64,000 nt of DNA from Rhyzopertha dominica (lineage: Eukaryota; Arthropoda; Insecta; Coleoptera; Bostrichidae), in the NCBI GenBank assembly GCA_025024175.1, contig QCXZ01000001.1:11904001-11968000 (forward strand), read 5' to 3'. The notes below the pieces were generated by a model. That model ran no database searches and was not told the origin of the DNA. It saw only the letters and a program-made list of their open reading frames with translations. Within the stretch, counting starts at the first letter, position 1. Each line of letters starts with the position of its first letter. The translations under genes were made by a program, and so were the position numbers. This document shows, piece after piece, positions 24,871 through 37,514 of the stretch.

Positions 24871-26290
24871 TTTAAACTTAACCAAGAGTGTTAATGTTAT
24901 ATGTATTAAGAAAATAAATTTTAATTTTAGCAAGCCGTAGCTAATAGATTGCATATAACGTGTTCATTTAAAAAAATTCATCAAGTCGCTTATGTCTTTG
25001 ACCTAAAATGTTAACCTGTCACAAAGATAAAATATTAATACATGCAAGCGCTCGTTAGAGTAATGTTATTTTGTCGAAAACACTTTGTATATGATTGAGG
25101 ATAATTGCTATCATTTAGAAATGATCGAAGTAAGTGAATACCAGCACCAGTTTTAAGAAAAAATCCCCTTGTCAAAACAAAACAAAACAAAACAAAAATT
25201 GCAATCGTGGACTGGATTCGATGCCACACATACGATGCCTCGTTCGATAGCTGACTCCAGCAATAGATATTTAGAACGCTTTCGTCCACAGAAAAGGACA
25301 GCAATGAAGATTATTTTCCTTAATGGTTTAACAAAGTAAATACCGAACTGTAAAATCGAATTTCAATAAATTGACACATACATCTCATTCATTGTTGTCA
25401 AAAAATGATAAACGATTGATAACACTTGTTCAAACATTTAAAGTTAACATACCTACCTACTTTAAAGTGGCGACCCAAGCACATTTCCAATTAAAACTTA
25501 CATTCCTTAATAGACTTCCATCCTTGAGAACTCTAGAAAGAATCGCCTACACGGTACACGAACTGTTTATTTGAAACAAAGAGAAAGTATTTTGTCTAAT
25601 ACTATAATAAAAAGTTATTTTCAGTTTGATGTACGATGTCTATTTATTGACGTTCATGGGTAAAAGATTTTCATAAAGCATTGCGGAAACAGATCATCTC
25701 AATCTGTCGATTTCAGTCCAAACGCAAGAGTTCTAGAGCTTTTCAGGCTACGTTTTCAGTGCTATTCTCATAGTCAGTAGCCGCTAGGGAAATCAACGGC
25801 GATAGTATAGTCACAGGTATCGAGACTTAGTGTACCTGAAAGGGTCGTAGTATGGAAACATTACGCACATTTTGGTCAAATGCTCTCACAATAGAACTTG
25901 GGCAATATTGCTTCTCTTTTACATTTGTGGATTGGAACGCGAGCGAAACAAATGCCTGCTATTGAGTGTGATTGGAATCAGGTCTAAAATAATATTGGAT
26001 GGGTAAATCAATATAAACCACAATTCAATCATGCGTAAATAAACAAAGGTTTATGCAGAATTGCGCTGAAAATTCATGCAAGAAACGTCCCGTAATTATT
26101 GTGATACTTCAACACCTAACTAACTGCTATAACAGCCTCAGCCTCATTTAAAAAACATTGCGCTTTTGTCAGATATTCTGTGCATTAAAACTTATAAAAC
26201 TAAACAATTTAAAGAAAATTTAATGGACTAGATAAGTAATTATATACTTAATATTAACATATTAGGAACCATAATCCACACTATGTAGTG
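24871..26290. other. Noncoding DNA
   Basis: A CAAAA pentanucleotide run lies at about 25173-25198. No gene was recognised. Confidence 0.4.
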
Positions 26291-26292
26291 AA

Positions 26293-26530
26293 TACGAGGT
26301 GTTTTCGTAAAGTAAAGGCCGTTTGTATAAATTTAAATACTGGCGGTTCAGAACAAATTTGTACGCATACAACGCCATTTATTGCTTGTCTGCGAATGCA
26401 CGAAAATGATTGTGTTGTTTCAGTTGTCGTTTGCTAGTTAGTGAATGTAGTCAATAAACTGACATATTTGGTATTTTCTCGTGCTTGGTTAATATGAGTA
26501 GATTTTTAGGTTGTTTCGAAAAGAAAAAAA
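26293..26530 (+). mobile_element. Solo left end of a mariner
   Basis: After TA at 26294-26295 the sequence runs CGAGGTGTTTTCGTAAAGTA, resembling the left end of the mariner at 46243 (CGAGGCATGTTTTTTAAGTA). The following ~200 bp resemble a 5' leader and end in a short ATG frame with no recognisable HTH. No right end or catalytic sequence follows. Confidence 0.5.
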
Positions 26531-27500
26531 AAACGGATTTTTGTTTCTATAAAATTTTATTTCAAGTCGATGTGTCGGACTTTGATCCATGTTTTTACTC
26601 ATGACTACAACATAAGAGAAACCAGTGGTCCTATCATACTTTTTTGCATAAATACTCTTGTTTTACACATTCTATTACATACGTTAAAATGTTAGACTAA
26701 AATTGTATAAACAGGCTTCCAAAATTAAGGATCAATTGAACAAATGGAGAACAATTCGGTACAACGTACGTACGCCAACCCCGTGCTAGAAAACACCAGA
26801 ACGAAAACAATCTTAACATTTTTAGTACATATACGTCATGATCCAGATAACATGCGGTTTCACTGTGTGACCATAAATTCACCATTGAATGGCGGTGGCT
26901 ATATTACACATCTTCATTGTTAACATACCACTCACATTTAAACTGCTTATCAGAACCTTATGTCCTGATCCTATATCACAGCCTACACGTCATTTAACAA
27001 TAACCAAAGATAACACATCAACCTAACTTACTATTTGGCAAATAACCTTTGTAAGCCTCGTCAACAACGAACCTTTTTTTTATTAGATTACTGTATATTT
27101 TATTGAGTCTGCCCGTATCTGTCCTGTAATTAACATTTTCGCTAAGTACAATATGTATCATCTCATGTATCATATTGCGTTTTCTAAACACCAGTTCTTA
27201 TGATAGAACAGTCATATTTATCTATAATACTTTTCACAACTTAAGCACAGGATTTTGTAAATAACATTAGAAGCTCTACCAGCCTTAAGTGCAGTACAAA
27301 ATAGAGTTAACCGTTTTTGTGGTATAGAATAAAATATTTAAATCTGAAAAACATTTTGTGTTTTTTGTGACTAATTTGTCTGATGAATGTGTTTTTCTTA
27401 ACCCATATATTTTTGGAGGGTTAGAGTTATGTAAACATAAGTGTTTATATTGTTCATTATTCATGTGACCTAATTCAAAAAGCTGTTTAATGAGGAAGGG
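26531..27500. other. Noncoding DNA
   Basis: I see nothing recognisable in this AT-rich stretch. Confidence 0.35.
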
Positions 27501-27509
27501 AAGGATTGG

Positions 27510-28215
27510 CAGTCAGACAGGTAGTAGCTTGTATCAATAGCCCTGCTTATAATGTTGCAAGATATATTCAGTTTTGACAGCTTCAAAATATATCATTAAT
27601 AATTCATTCCATTTAGTGAGCTTTCCCAAAATATAGTCCAATATAAAGGTTTTGTTGTGGTTGTCAATGGATGTTGTCTCACTTTTCTTATTCCTAAAGA
27701 TCTGGTAATATATGTGATTAATAAGAATTGAGTGTTTTATGAATGTTATTATAGATATGCCAAAGTGTTTGCTCTTGAAACTAGTTAGTGTTCTTTTTGG
27801 GTCCAGCTATTTCCTCTTCAGATATCAATTTTACCAACAACTTGATGGCAGTGCCATGATGGCTGCTAGTTTGATTTTTTTTAAACTTTATGTTGGTGAT
27901 TCTGTCTTAGCTATACAAAAAGATGTGGTTAACACTACACAGTAGCGATATTCAAAGCATTCACCCAAAAATTAAATTTACAATAGAAATAGAAAATCAA
28001 AATAAAATACCTTTTCTAGACATCCTTTTAATAAGAAATGATGGAAATTCAATCATCACAAAGTGGTATAAAAACCAACTAGTACAATGCGAACTCTCAA
28101 TTATGTCCCCTATCACGATTTCACACATAAAAGATCTGCAATAAAAATACCTACTTCATAGAGCTACCAATTTAGGTAATGACCTTTTTTTGGAGGAGTA
28201 TTTAATAAAATAAGA
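27510..28215 (+). pseudogene. Penelope-like element reverse transcriptase fragment
   Basis: From 27510 the frame reads RQVVACINSPAYNVARYI, matching the PLE RT segment LRPIVS.INSPTYNLAK. It is followed near 27662 by SMDVVSLF..IPKDLVIYVI (family SLDVVSLFTNIP.DLV). Then comes FYQQLDGSAM.A (family YKQ..GTPMGSP), then YVGDSVLAIQKD where the catalytic YVDD box should be. Last is SIHPKIKFTIEIENQNKIPF followed by LDILLIRNDGNSIITKWYKN (family FTiE.E....ipFLD..i.r..n.i.t.WY.KPT). Stops and shifts break it. The GIY-YIG endonuclease is missing here, but a related RT-plus-endonuclease piece lies at 56230-57175. Confidence 0.87.
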
Positions 28216-28489
28216 ACGATCTTAAAATTTTATGATTTTCCAAACTACTTTATTAACGCTCAATTTAATCAGTTATTTTACAATGTATTTACATAAGAAT
28301 AGTAATACTTTCAATACAACAATATATAAACAAAAAGACCTATTTTAGTTCCCGTTCATCATCAGAGATTAATCACAAAATGAGAAAAAGGGGGAATTAG
28401 AATATGGATAACACCATGCCATCTAGTGGCAATACTGATCATGTACTTGTCTCTGTGAAGAACTAATCTGAACGGTGACTTTGCTGTGC

Positions 28490-28960
28490 GCGTTTAAAAA
28501 AACCAGCAGATGTCCCCAACGACGATTTTTGCAGAGTGCAGTTGTCAAGCAGAGTAATAACAAAATTACGTCTATGCCATGTCCCCTGCATCAAAGCAAT
28601 CTGTGGCTTATAAAGCCTCTTCAGCACAGCTACATTCCCAACGCAGACAACACGGCATAGATCTGACTTGCCTTATATACGCCAAGGTACTGCCGACGGA
28701 AATAGTTCTCCTCCACGATAACGCTCATTCTCACACCGCTGCCAAAACCAAGGAAAAAGATTTTCTTTAAGAACTTTTGGATGACCCACCATTTCCTCTT
28801 CCTACACTTCAAACAGTGACTGGCTCGAGAAGGACGAGGATCTATAGACTACAAACTGGTTCAATTCTCAAGCGGAGAACTTTTATGAAAAGGGACTGAG
28901 CATCGTTACGAAAAGTGTTTAGAAGTGAACGGCGATTATGTGGGAAAAATAAATGTTTTT
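28490..28960 (+). pseudogene. Mariner transposase fossil (C-terminal half)
   Basis: The frame at about 28680-28770 reads LPTEIVLLHDNAHSHTAAKT, the second catalytic motif of a mariner transposase (the Asp is in HDN). ELLDDPPFPLPTL then replaces the usual ELLDHPPYSPDLAPSD, so the third Asp is gone. After a gap, 28855-28950 gives WFNSQAENFYEKGLSI and, shifted, RYEKCLEVNGDYVGK, the standard mariner tail. That tail resembles the one at 47160-47215 (RYDKCLNIHGNYVEK), so the two are related lineages. No ends were recognised. Confidence 0.8.
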
Positions 28961-29643
28961 AGGAAACTAAAAAAGTAAACAAATAATTTAAACATATTTA
29001 TAATCCACATATATCAACTTCCTCACTATAACCCTAACTTCTTTAATAATGAACTTCAGCGACAGTATATACTCGTAGACGGACGTGCCGAAAAGGAATT
29101 TAGACCTTTTAAGAGTGCGGTGTTTATAAGACCAGCACGTATAAAACTAGCAGAGGCTCAGACGACCCCTCCGGTGCTATACCCTGAAGTAATAATTTTA
29201 TTTTAAGTGCTTTTCTAGAAATGCGCTTCCAGTCTCGACGGGATCGACACTCGGAACTCATCTTTATATTTAATTTGATATCCTAGTTCGCCGGCGCCTC
29301 CATTCTTATTTCACAGTCACCGTCGAGACCCTTACATGCAAGCTGACGAATATTTTTCCAGAGCTGTACCACTACGTCCTTCTTACGGGGTTAATTTTTT
29401 TATAATTGAGGGGAGCTTGTGCCGGAATTTGCTTTAGCGAAATACTCTAGTAGATTGCCTCCCGGTAATCCGTTGAATATAGCACCGTCATAATTGCTAA
29501 AATGACAAACCGCAAACTACAAGGAGAAATAAAAATGGGATCGACTGTTTCAACTTCTTTGGATACACTATCAAGAAATGGAATAATAATTTAATCTGCA
29601 AATTAGGCAGACTATCCACACTGACAGAAGTAGTATATATGTA
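28961..29643. other. Noncoding DNA
   Basis: No gene was recognised. The block at about 29050-29400 is G+C-richer than its surroundings. Confidence 0.35.
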
Positions 29644-31834
29644 TGTTACGGGCATAGTGAGAAATTGGTCATTGTAAGCAATGCCCGGGAAGTGTAAATA
29701 ATGCCCAAAGGACACGGTCATTGTGGATAATATTTTACAACTACTTACATTGCCCAAGCATTTTGCGCAATGACCATGGTATCGTGGGCAAGGTAATACG
29801 TAAACACTTAGAACTTGTGACTTGCTATTATTGTGCTCTTTAAAACAATAGTATTATAAATGTATTATGCAAGTAGGCTATAGATTAATAATTGTCTTTA
29901 TGGAAGCAAGGGTTGCAGTTGTGACATTTTGAGTTACATAATTTTTCCCAATTACACACTTGCACTTTTTTGTTTTGCATTTTTGACTACAAAAACATCT
30001 GTCATAATCTTGACCACCTACAGACGAAAATTTTTGCACATTCCCGCAGTGAAATTTCAACATTTTCTGGCACGTCTTCTATGGCAACCAAAGACTCGTT
30101 GGAGATTGTGAACTGATTTCTTGAATACATTTTCCTCAATCTTCCTTCATTTGTTCCAATAATATAATTGTTATCTTCCACTACAAAATATGTTAGATAT
30201 AGTTGAATCGCCAACACAAGTTAGAAATTGAGAATTAATTTATGAACGTTTTAATGTCTCTAGATTTTTGACATAAAATATACTCCGTTGATTTACTATG
30301 TTAAAGAGATTTTATGAAATATTTACCAGCTAAAATAACTCCTAGGACGTTACGTAAATTTCATCTGGCTCTATCAACATCTGGTATTGGAATTCTTACT
30401 GTTCACAAATTTTTCCCACTGGATGTTTTGACAATGGCACGTACTTCATTCGCTTTGCTTGAATTGTTTTGTTTACTACACCCATATTTCTTTTATCGTT
30501 GATTAATTGTTGTCTATCACGTATATCGTCTTCTACTTCGATAGTTGAAACATGTTGGGACGATATATCAGTAATATTTTTGGGCTGCTTCTCATCTTCT
30601 TTGATCTCGACCTATGAATAACACAAAATGAAACTTAGATATAAAAAAATACGTTCCTTCTTCTTGACCTCCAAATCCTTGATCATCTTTTTCCCTGGTT
30701 GATATCTTTTACGATTTTTGCTAACACTTCTTCAGAATTAATGTTAGATATTACGTCGGTTGGAAAAGAGGTTCAGCCCGATTCTAGCTTTTGTCCCGAA
30801 CATTGCTTTATAAGAGCTGCACTTTATTCCTTCATGATAAGCTCTGTTTTTCATCAGTTGAATAAATTTTAAACCTTCGCTCCATTTATTTGTTTTATTT
30901 TGCAACAGCCATGTACTAAGCTTATTTTCTATATCCTGATTTGCCCGTTCTACCAAACCTTGGCTTTGAGAATGTCTGGGTTTGTCGTGAACTATTCTTA
31001 ATTCATCCCACATATTGCTAATTCTTTGATAATTCTGTTAGCGAATTCTCTACCATTATCACTTTGGAGAATACATGGTGCTCCAAGAGTAGTGAAAATA
31101 TCTAATAAAATGTACGATAAGTTTTACGATAGTTTTAATTTTAATGGTCGAAGTATGACAAACTTGGTCAGGTGACCTTGATACATAAGAATATATTTGT
31201 ATTCTCCGTCTCGTTGGGCTTGCATATCTTTTAAATCGACCTGGCACCTAGCATTTTGTTAAAAATCATTGGCTTTACTACTAAGCCTTTTTCCGGCGAG
31301 CTGCTTTTTCTTCGACAAGCTTCACATAGATTTAGGTATAACATTATGCTTTCCCTTGTAATGTTCTTATATTTACTTTGCAATTCTTTTTCCATTCGGT
31401 TTCGGCCACCATGGCCAATATTAATACGAGCGTCATGTATTGCATTTTAAATGTCATCATTATGCAAATAGTATTTAATTGTTGCACTCTCTTCTTTAAC
31501 GGCATAAATGAGTTTCGCAACATTTCCTCCTTAACTACGTCATATCGCTTCAATAGTTTGTATTCTTCTGGAATTTTCCCCCGTATCTTTGTCTTAGCTG
31601 CTTTAACACGTTCACAAGTTCACTATATTTATTTTTACTTAAATATACACTGATCACACCCTTTTTGTTCAAAATATCTTTTAATTTATCACTAAACTTG
31701 TTTTCAGGTTCCATTTTGCACCGCAAAACATACAGTAATATGTTCTAAAATTAAAATTATAAAAATACAATGACCAATACGAGCGGTCATTGTTTATATT
31801 ACCCGTGCCCTATTTTCCTACTATGCCCGTAACA
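29644..31834 (-). mobile_element. Ginger-like DNA transposon with integrase gene
   Basis: A 2191-bp element. Its left end at 29644 reads TGTTACGGGCATAGTGAGAA, and its right end on the minus strand reads TGTTACGGGCATAGTAGGAA, giving inverted ends of the form TGT...ACA. The flanking 4-mers are TGTA (29640-29643) and TATA (31835-31838), a 3/4 match to the 4-bp duplication expected for Ginger elements. Inside both ends the motif GGTCATTG or its complement recurs: 29667, 29717, 29768, 31768 and 31785. The single gene inside is a retroviral-type integrase on the minus strand (29880-31716). No LTR, gag, protease or RT is present, so this is a cut-and-paste-type element, not a retroelement remnant. 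The Ginger family assignment rests on ends plus integrase and is from memory of the family. Confidence 0.8.
29880..31716 (-). pseudogene. Integrase-type transposase (KRBA2-like), broken
   Basis: The likely start is ATG at 31716-31714 (MEPENKFSDKLKDILNKKGV...). Order of remnants: the N-terminal leader; KRYDVVKEE and CIMMTFKMQYMTLVLILAM with GRNRMEK-like HHCC-type remains around 31550-31350; ARCQVDLKDMQAQRDGEYKY (first catalytic Asp, ~31250); ILLDIFTTLGAPCILQSDNG, REFANR (second Asp, ~31070); RHSQSQGLVERANQDIENKL (catalytic Glu, ~30950); WSEGLKFIQLMKNRAYHEGI; then NYIIGTNEGRLRKMYSRNQF (~30150) and a Cys-rich tail CFCSQKCKTKKCKC (~29980). The D,D,E triad is visible, but at least five frameshifts or stops separate these blocks, so the gene is dead. 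The architecture matches insect proteins usually labelled KRAB-A domain-containing protein 2-like, which are integrase-derived. Confidence 0.87.
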
Positions 31835-31838
31835 TATA

Positions 31839-33755
31839 CACGCCTCCACGGCAATGGACATCCACAGTTGAGTGAATAGAAAAGACTTTTAAGCCTCAAC
31901 CGTATATCAAACCTGATACGATATGAACCTTCTGGTCTGCGCCCAAACGTGCTATCCCTCACGCTATCGTCAACAATACACAGTTTATTCCTCGTTTCTA
32001 CAATTTCCACAAACTATACACAAGGACAACATTTTAATTCAAAACAATAAATTGGCATAAAGAAACAACTTTTTTGGGCGTAAAAGTCTGGCCATCGTAG
32101 CAGCTTACAGAAGTTGAAAACAGGTACTTTAGCTACATTATTGTTAGATAGCGTCGCGATATAAGTGAAAAATAAGACGCCTTGATAATATGATGGATAG
32201 CATACTTGGGTGAATAGTAAGATGTCCAAGTTCTCTTCCTGGTCAGAGCGTTTTAGTATCTTCTATTTGTTAAAATTGTACCACTGTTCCCACGAACGAT
32301 ATAATTAGCAATAAGGCTTAGTATTATAACTGGACATATACAATATAGGTAGCGCTCTCTTAAGGAATGCTCAGGTAAGTTGAAATCCTAAATTATGACC
32401 GTTGAAATTTGCCATGGATTAACTGCAAGTTCACTAACTTTGCAGGGTATATACGACCCAAACTCATCGCGCCATTTATCTTCGAAACAGCTGCATTAGG
32501 TACTTTGTGGGCCCAGTTTAGACCGGTGTATTCAAATTTTCAGCCACGAAGTGCAGCAATTGCAACCGCATTAAATCATTTTCATGTTTCTGGCGCATGA
32601 AATTGCGGCGCCGCAATGATGTATGAATCTAATATATCCAGGATGCATGTGTAGAACACGGAGTTATTATACATCCATATTTATTATGTGAGGTTGAGAC
32701 GCAACGCGTGATGCAATTCGAGATTGCATTTATGAGAAAGCGGAGCACGATATCAGGCAAGTTAATTGGGTTTGGGGAAACATTTGCAAAACTCGACTAG
32801 AATTAGAATTGATGGGGCTCAGCGTATTTCGATTAGTATGATTACAGTGCGTGCTGCAAGAACAAGCTAAAATGTCACAACATTCCCTAACAGACATTTG
32901 ATTAGAAAATAAAAAAAAACATATTTTTCCTGTGCGGTTTTATTGTTATCATAGCATTATTCAGCATATTCAGGTATCGAAACTACTGGTTCTTGTTCTC
33001 AGAGAGACTATGGGTGGATGTATGTATGTAATCCGAAAGTTGCATATAAAAAACCAGTCTGTCTTAAGTAGGTACAATGTGGCTATCCGCTTTGCGTGAA
33101 AAAAATATCAGCAAATACTAAATATTTTACTACTGGGTTCTGGCAATATGAAAAACAAGCTATGTAAAAAACGAATCGCGGTATTTCAGATTAAAAAGTC
33201 TAGTGCATCTGTCTTGTACATTAATTCATATCATTAGATGCACATTTAACGTTTGGCCGTTTGCGCTCATGAAAATAACGCTCTTGCAGGTACAGGTACC
33301 TAACAGTAAGAGCCGTTAACCGTTTTGGTTATGAAGGCCGTTACTTTTTCTCTCGTTTCAATTTTTTATTTTTGTTACAAGGTTAAATTTTATACTTACT
33401 GCAACCATTAAAATATTTGTTTCATGTAAGCCGTTTATTTGAAATAAGAGTAGGTGTTAAGTAGCCTCCAGATAGGTACGCGGAAAGAAAAAGAATCTGC
33501 TTTATTACATTTTGTTTCTATTTTTATTGCTGGACTGGATTTCGTTCAATTAATTCAGTAAATAAATTACAGTTATGCTAGCTGTTACAGATTTATAATT
33601 TTTTATTAACTCAACCAAAAATAGAGATAAAAGGGTTCATTTTTTTGTTTTGATGCTTATAAGATGTTCTTTTATAAAATCTTAAGAAACTTGTACCATT
33701 TAATTTTACCAATGCGGTGACCTTATCAAACATTACAATTACAGTCATAATATTA
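31839..33755. other. Noncoding DNA with a G+C-richer block
   Basis: No gene was recognised. The non-repetitive block at about 32500-32900 could be conserved noncoding DNA; this is inference from composition. Confidence 0.35.
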
Positions 33756-33759
33756 TTAG

Positions 33760-33880
33760 AATACCGCAATAGACCGCCAATTTAATGCAAAATAGTAGCG
33801 GGAAATTTAAATATTTATATAGAGAAGGAAACCATTAAACCTAACCTTTAAGACTGTCAGATATCAGACTCTGATACACA
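33760..33880 (+). repeat. MITE-B partial copy
   Basis: ATACCGCAATAGACCGCCAA leads into GACTGTCAGATATCAGACTC, aligning with the 37680-37830 copy. The outer inverted end is degraded, and the right half is missing. Confidence 0.6.
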
Positions 33881-36755
33881 ACCACATTTCCAATGGGGTT
33901 GTTGCCGTTGACAGTAAATCGTTATTATAACACATGTGCAACTTTGCCTGGACCTAATGGAGTTAGAAGTTGGCAATAGAAAAAATATTTGTAATGTTTT
34001 AGTGTCTTATTTTTACCTTTAAAGGTTTACCGCCAAATTCAAATATTTCGTGATACGTCACCGTTCCTGGAGACGCACTCCGCTATTGCGCCAATGCGCC
34101 GGGTGCCCTGTTGCATGCTTTACACCTTTGTCGCTGTTGAACACGCTTATGTTCTGTGGTTCTGTGCATTGTACCTTTGTTTACGTTTTGGTTTGAGAAC
34201 GGAGGACGCGTTAAAGTTTTGTTTTTATTTACTTAGTACGTTGTTGTTCAAACATAGGCTGTTCAAGATTATGTGAAGGGATCTTCAGACAATTTACCAA
34301 AAATTGACTAACACATGATTGACGAATTTTACATGACTGGAAACTCGTGTGGCCAGATCGTTCGATTTCACGCAAATTAGGCGATTTTGCCATTTAAAGG
34401 TTGCGACTTGAATCAAATGATGTAATGGCAGCTATACATGCTGTAACTCAGGTTTAAACGAGTTTACCTACTTAATAAATAGTTGTTCCAGTTTTAATAT
34501 TACTTGAAATATGAACTTATCCTTCGGCTGCCATAAAATGAATTCTGTTTGCGATATATCCGCTGCTAGTTATAATTTTAATTTAATATATTTTACGTTT
34601 TAATATTTACAGTNAAAACGAGTAACAACGAATCGCGTTTAACACATCCATTCGCTTGTAGGTTTTTATAATTCATAATTACAATTGCGAGTTTGGAATA
34701 GTATGGCAACGCTATTGCGACTTCGGTTTCAGAAACCTCATCTCGGCCGACAGGAATGCCAGGACCAGAAAATGGCGTGGCAACATCACACAGTTACACC
34801 GCACTAAGCGCGCCAGGGAACGCTGACGTCAGAGATACAAACTTTAAACATAAACAATCTTTTTTTAAGCATTAATTAAGCGCTTTGCGAAAAATAAAAA
34901 AACCAGGGGTCTATTTTTTCATGTAGATTCATATTCTGCAATAAAAAAAAGGGGGGCAACAGGCCCATTACCTAGGGAAAACTCATAGAACACTAAACTT
35001 TCGGGTTTAACCGCCATTTAAGTGCAAAAATATGTTGTGCTTATCTAACTCGTTGGTCATTCATAGGGTTTGATGTTGACGCTGCTATGCAGTTTCCACT
35101 TTTAAACTTTTTTATAAACCTTGACCAAACATCCAACATCTAACTGCCTGTGTACGCGTCTGCGCGTGCGGTTTTGGTTGGTGGTGAGCTGTTACCGTAA
35201 ACATAACCTTATTTTCTTTAGAATTAATGTTGAGTAGTGGTTTTTATTTATTAAAAGCATATTATTACATTTATGATAATATTAAAGTGGACAGCGTTGC
35301 TTTATCATAATTTGGAATAGTATTATGCATCTGCACGGTCATTGCTTCCACTTACGTAACCCTAAATACGTTTGGAGGGATTAAAGACCCAGCGTCAAAC
35401 AGCAAAGAATGAAAGTAACGTCAAGCGGCAGCGTCATCGTCAACTGTAATTAAATATGTGAGAATTGCGTCACCTACATCTGTCTGAAAAGCCTTGACAT
35501 AATCTGCAATAAGTGTAATATACCTTTTTAATTAGAACTTTCTCTACACAGTAAAGCAAATGCGGTTAAAATCAGTCATCCACACTGACAAACAGTCATT
35601 TTTTACAGCACCCACATACTTCCCCACTCCTCCATTTTTACTCGTTTCCGTTTGATGATTTTTGTCATATTTTAAATGCATTCAATCCAAAAAATTCGAT
35701 AACAGTAATTCGAATTTGAACATACCTTTAAGTGAAGTTTGCCGCTAAAATATTGAATTTTATTATTAACATTACCAAAAATGTTTCCTGGTGGCTGTGC
35801 TAGAAGCTTGAAATTATTTTTAATGACTTTTACTTTCCCGAATTTCTAGGATAAAGCAGTCCAAAGATACAACCGCTTACCGACCTCGTTACGACACCGT
35901 GTATGTGATAAACCTTTGTTCTTGATTATACAATCGCGTATTAGGTACAACCTTATCAGCATCAAACTTACTGGCATGGTTAATTATTAATTACCCGTGT
36001 GAACGATCAAAAACACTACTCGAAATCTACAAGAATGGATTTCAAATACCCCTCGTTTAAGAAAAGAATGGAAGCCACATTTCTTTAAGGCAGCTCTCTT
36101 GGATTAAACAATTCATAATAACTCTGCTTTACAACACACCCACGGTTTCTTTCGGCGGTGGCGAGAAAAGTTTCTCGCATGATGAAGGGCTTAAATATGT
36201 TATCATAACAGCCCCCCGCATTTTACGTTACGCAAAGAATAGGGTGGCAAGGCTAAAGCCTCTGTTATTATGTGGTGTTAAGGGAATAAAAAGGGTTGTA
36301 AAATAACAGACCCCCATCGCAGTCCTCCAGTATTTAGGTCAAAACTTCTTACACAGCCAACGTTTACGTCGAGAAACATCATTTTCTCCTGAAATTACTT
36401 TTAAATGCGAGAAGAGAGATTATTGGAATTTATGACACTGTACTTAAACGGGTGGCATTGATTGGGGTGTAAAAAGTCTCTAGAGTTTATGAAAGCCGCA
36501 ATTAAAGCGGGAAATTGAGAGGTAATCCTTGCCCGCCTGGCTTGTGGAAGGCCTGATTAGTTTCTCGGTCGTCTTATGGGCCTTCGGATGCTGCCTAATA
36601 CGTGTGATTAATGATCGACGGAAAGCATGAGCTTCTGTTTCATTTAATAACAGTAAAACGAATCTTAATAGGAGAAGTTATCGTTGTAAAACTTTGCCAA
36701 TAAAGGCAATATATTAAAATTAAACATTCTGCAATGCTGTATTATTTTATACAGG
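33881..36755. other. Noncoding DNA
   Basis: No gene was recognised. A palindromic CRE-type octamer TGACGTCA lies at 34824-34831. A non-repetitive, G+C-richer block spans about 36100-36650. One ambiguous base lies at 34614. Confidence 0.35.
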
Positions 36756-37160
36756 GTGTCCCGCATTATGTGAGCAACCTGTCGGAATCTGAAAGCTAAT
36801 GTAAAAATAACACTATTTTACAAAATAACTCTTTTTGAGACAACGCTCTCCTACTGAGTTATGCACTCTTAAACATGGAGGAAGAAAAACAGTTTTTCAA
36901 AAATATCTCTTACACCGGTTGATATAATTTCATCAAATTTTGATTATTATGGTGAAAACCGTTAAAATGATACCTACACATTTTTTAAATAATAGTTTGT
37001 GGGCGGGGGGCAACTCCCCACATTTTAACCCTTAACTTTAAAACCTATAAGTATTTTTTTTCAAAAATTGTTTTTTTTTGAGCCTTGTAAACAAAACAAG
37101 GTACTCTTTGTTCATGCGGCTAAAATTGACCCCCTCCGAGAAAATAGCAGTTGAATGTTA
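36756..37160 (+). repeat. Possible transposon left end (CAGGGTGTCCCG type)
   Basis: After TATA the sequence runs CAGGGTGTCCCGCATTATGT, a start typical of interspersed insect repeats. It is followed by about 400 bp with runs of G and T but no coding frame. The right end was not found. It may be truncated by the adjoining foldback element. Confidence 0.4.
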
Positions 37161-37164
37161 GGGT

Positions 37165-37512
37165 CTACTTTTTCACTGCTTAACTAATATCATTTTGTTT
37201 TTATCAAATTGGCTGTGCTAAATAATAACTATTCATCTATTCATTCACATTCACATTCATGTGTGTAAAATTCATAATTACATTAGACGATTTTCAAAAT
37301 AAGAAGTTGCAATTATAGGAAATCATTAAATGCATGTCAGCGTACCTACCTACTNAGTTATATGAATGTTCCANTACATTATTTTAGGATTTTNGCAACA
37401 AATAATGTAAGGTATTATCAAAAAGTCAATGTAACAGTGACAACTAATACAGTTTTTATTTATCGCGGCCAATTTGATAAAAACAAAAGATTTAGTTAAG
37501 CAGTGAAAATGT
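37165..37512. repeat. Foldback element with ~60-bp inverted arms
   Basis: The left arm (about 37165-37230) contains TTTTCACTGCTTAACTAATA and TTTTGTTTTTATCAAATTGG. The right arm (about 37450-37512) is its near reverse complement (CCAATTTGATAAAAACAAAA and TTAGTTAAGCAGTGAAAA). The spacer of roughly 220 bp carries three ambiguous bases (about 37355-37394). No coding region is present. Confidence 0.75.
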
Positions 37513-37514
37513 GA

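Noticed and set aside
28345..28365. TCATCATCAG near the Penelope-like fragment as a hammerhead half
   Set aside because: No GAAAC half lies at a sensible distance on the same strand.
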